Source: CAZAQB01 sp964487155 (lineage in GTDB: Bacteria > Pseudomonadota > Gammaproteobacteria > Nitrococcales > Nitrococcaceae). Taken from it: a DNA stretch of 7,039 bases. The notes beneath the pieces are model-generated. The model was not told the DNA's origin. It searched no databases and saw nothing but the letters and a program-made list of their open reading frames with translations. Where the stretch lies: positions 1 to 7,039 of the forward strand of contig CAZAQB010000168.1 in the NCBI GenBank assembly GCA_964487155.1. Reading direction: 5' to 3'. Positions 6,801 through 7,039 of the stretch are shown here, piece by piece; the stretch's first letter is position 1; the number at the start of each line of letters is the position of its first letter. The position numbers were made by a program, and so were the translations under genes.

Positions 6801-6932
6801 TACGCCCAGGGGTTCTGGCTCGGCCGCCCTCGCCCCCTGGAGCAGCTATGCTGCCCTGATACTAGCGACCAGCGGCGTCGGCGCCAGCCACTGCTGAACC
6901 CACCCGACCCGTCCCGGGCCTCGGGGACGTGA
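3834..6932 (+). CDS. membrane PAS/GAF-like/PAS-GGDEF-EAL c-di-GMP signalling protein
   Basis: This 1032-residue inner-membrane sensor would make and/or degrade cyclic di-GMP. Its order is a disordered Pro/Ala-rich N-terminus (1-34), four hydrophobic helices (about 35-54, 64-80, 85-102, 110-132; similar to DUF4118/KdpD-type sensors), PAS 1 (about 161-285), a divergent GAF-like stretch (about 286-450), PAS 2 (about 455-575), GGDEF (about 580-748) and EAL (about 762-1000). In the GGDEF domain the active site RLGGDEF is intact at 662-668, metal-site D623 and D625 are in YLDLDQFK, and the inhibitory RxxD site is present (R655, D658). In the EAL domain the signature reads ELL (E795), with N853 in SVNLSG, E885/E888 in FEITET, DDFGSG at 915-920, K936 in LKIDG, E972/E975 in AEFVE and Q992. 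Both activities therefore look possible. The start is ATG 3834 (a second ATG is at 3837), with only a weak ribosome site. The tail after the EAL domain carries a Cys pair (1006-1007). Confidence 0.93.
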   Translation: MMESLPPGGHVSEPAPAAEPALPGASTGAPAPGRWTGWLLVGLTPATAVALELLRQAGLSTPVPFLLLLATVTLASGLGGGRAALCSALAACGYVVYSAWLGIGPPALTGSVLHVAAGCAVIGASAWALNRLNARLRRFCLASQDLKREGSTLLARLRRSERRARTLLANAPDALCLLDADRGRMLDANSRALELFGCSREHWYTLGPADISPEFQPDGRPSRSLAEAWLARALAGEKPTFEWLHQDCNGRQFPAEVTLASLPEPGRRLVLAGIRDITARRREDELRACEQQVLAAIAAAAPLEETLGMICRLVERSLSRAGTAVVLWQPNHGGSSAATPWIPRTPGRAQRLLRAASRSGGGLQALAAMEPAACGCMLPDPASLPRAARRLLRRTGARQLCARRLLGPDQHPRALLLSAFGDGPSLHEAACHAMGSAAQLLRIALERHHQHLALEHNEALYRGAFEQAAVGIGHLGRDGRWLRVNRKLCEITGYHAEQLLGTDIGQLTDTGDAVSRSQDLRALFCGQHDVLVAEKRCRRRDGTALWVNLSASAVRDAEGRVQHFVAVLEDISDKHRLSQQLSYQARHDRVTGLINRYEFEHRLSSLLRRVQDEGACGAVCYLDLDQFKLVNDTAGHLAGDELLRRLGHLLQEQIRTTDTLARLGGDEFGILLADCPPEQAEAIAENLRLSVAEFRFQWDTGTFSLGASIGLVQLTQGPFASVGEILRTVDAACYAAKDQGRNRIVVYRDDDDELYRRHGEMEWVHRLSRALDQDLFRLDAQVIAPIEGDGPLHYELLLRLQDQGDTVMPGAFLPAAERYGLSPRIDRWVLDAALEWLRRNPGALPPAAFLSVNLSGLSVGDPQFRDYAAARLEGRPELASRLCFEITETAAIGSLSEASLLISRLRELGCLFALDDFGSGLSSFAYLKTLPVDFLKIDGVFIKDIDVDPFDRSIVEAINHIGRVMGKKTIAEFVESAAIHARLKDIGVDYAQGFWLGRPRPLEQLCCPDTSDQRRRRQPLLNPPDPSRASGT

Positions 6933-6950
6933 CCCGCCGCCGCCCGACCC

Positions 6951-6954
6951 AGGA
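6951..6954 (+). promoter_or_regulatory. ribosome binding site of the downstream partial gene
   Basis: AGGA lies nine bases before the ATG at 6964 and favours it over the in-frame ATG at 6955, which overlaps the site. Confidence 0.45.
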
Positions 6955-6963
6955 ATGCCGCCC

Positions 6964-7039
6964 ATGGGCCATTATGGCTGGACCCACCTCGGCGCCCGCC
7001 GCCCGCCCTTCGCCCGGACCCCCGGCCCGGGCCAGGAGT
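6964..7039 (+). CDS. N-terminus of a downstream gene, possibly DUF427 type (partial)
   Basis: An open frame runs from the ATG at 6964 to the window edge: 25 full codons beginning MGHYGWTHLGARRPPFAR and continuing to PGPGQE. It has a reasonable ribosome site and starts 31 bp after the stop codon of the GGDEF/EAL gene, so it is probably in the same transcript. The RPPFA...PGPGQE pattern reminds me of the N-termini of DUF427 (PF04248) proteins, where a Ser-Val-Trp-Asp-Tyr-Pro stretch often follows. The next base in the window, T, is compatible with that but proves little. The family's role is not well established. The alternative start at 6955 would add three residues. The gene is cut by the window end, not by mutation. 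Confidence 0.5.
   Translation, partial: MGHYGWTHLGARRPPFARTPGPGQE

Noticed and set aside
6933..6963. Terminator after the GGDEF/EAL gene
   Set aside because: The 31-bp gap has no T run and no stable stem; it holds only the ribosome site of the next gene.

Overview
The window is GC-rich DNA of gammaproteobacterial character. Protein sequence style, codon use dominated by G or C at third positions, and the class of intergenic repeat all fit a Chromatiales/Ectothiorhodospiraceae-like organism, but no marker gene in the window fixes the taxon. All recognisable genes lie on the + strand, and no rRNA, tRNA, CRISPR array, transposase or phage gene is visible.

Layout: (1) At 2-28 there is a possible C-terminal tail of an upstream gene. 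(2) At 59-1288 there is a complete 12-helix major facilitator superfamily permease. (3) A gene-free gap of about 400 bp (1289-1690) is occupied largely by a nested inverted repeat (about 1296-1520). Its inner arms are a perfect 26-bp match and its outer arms match 21/25. (4) From 1691 four genes follow closely: a GTG-started integral membrane protein with two tandem nucleoside-recognition (Gate) modules (1691-2629), a histidinol-phosphate-type PLP aminotransferase (hisC, 2701-3786), a 1032-residue membrane c-di-GMP signalling protein with PAS, GAF-like, PAS, GGDEF and EAL parts (3834-6932), and the start of another gene (6964 to the window end) that may be a DUF427-type protein. Gaps between these genes are 71, 47 and 31 bp, with no convincing terminator, so they may share a transcript starting in the 1521-1690 leader.

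Functionally the set looks like a mixed housekeeping/accessory neighbourhood and not one dedicated pathway: solute transport, a membrane protein of unknown substrate, an amino-acid aminotransferase away from other his genes, and a c-di-GMP turnover enzyme. The GGDEF protein keeps the catalytic GGDEF motif, the RxxD inhibitory site and essentially all EAL catalytic residues (signature variant ELL), so both activities are possible. I see no clear undescribed system. The least explained parts are the nested repeat element, the short minus-strand coding-like stretch beside it, and the divergent cysteine-containing linker domain of the c-di-GMP protein.
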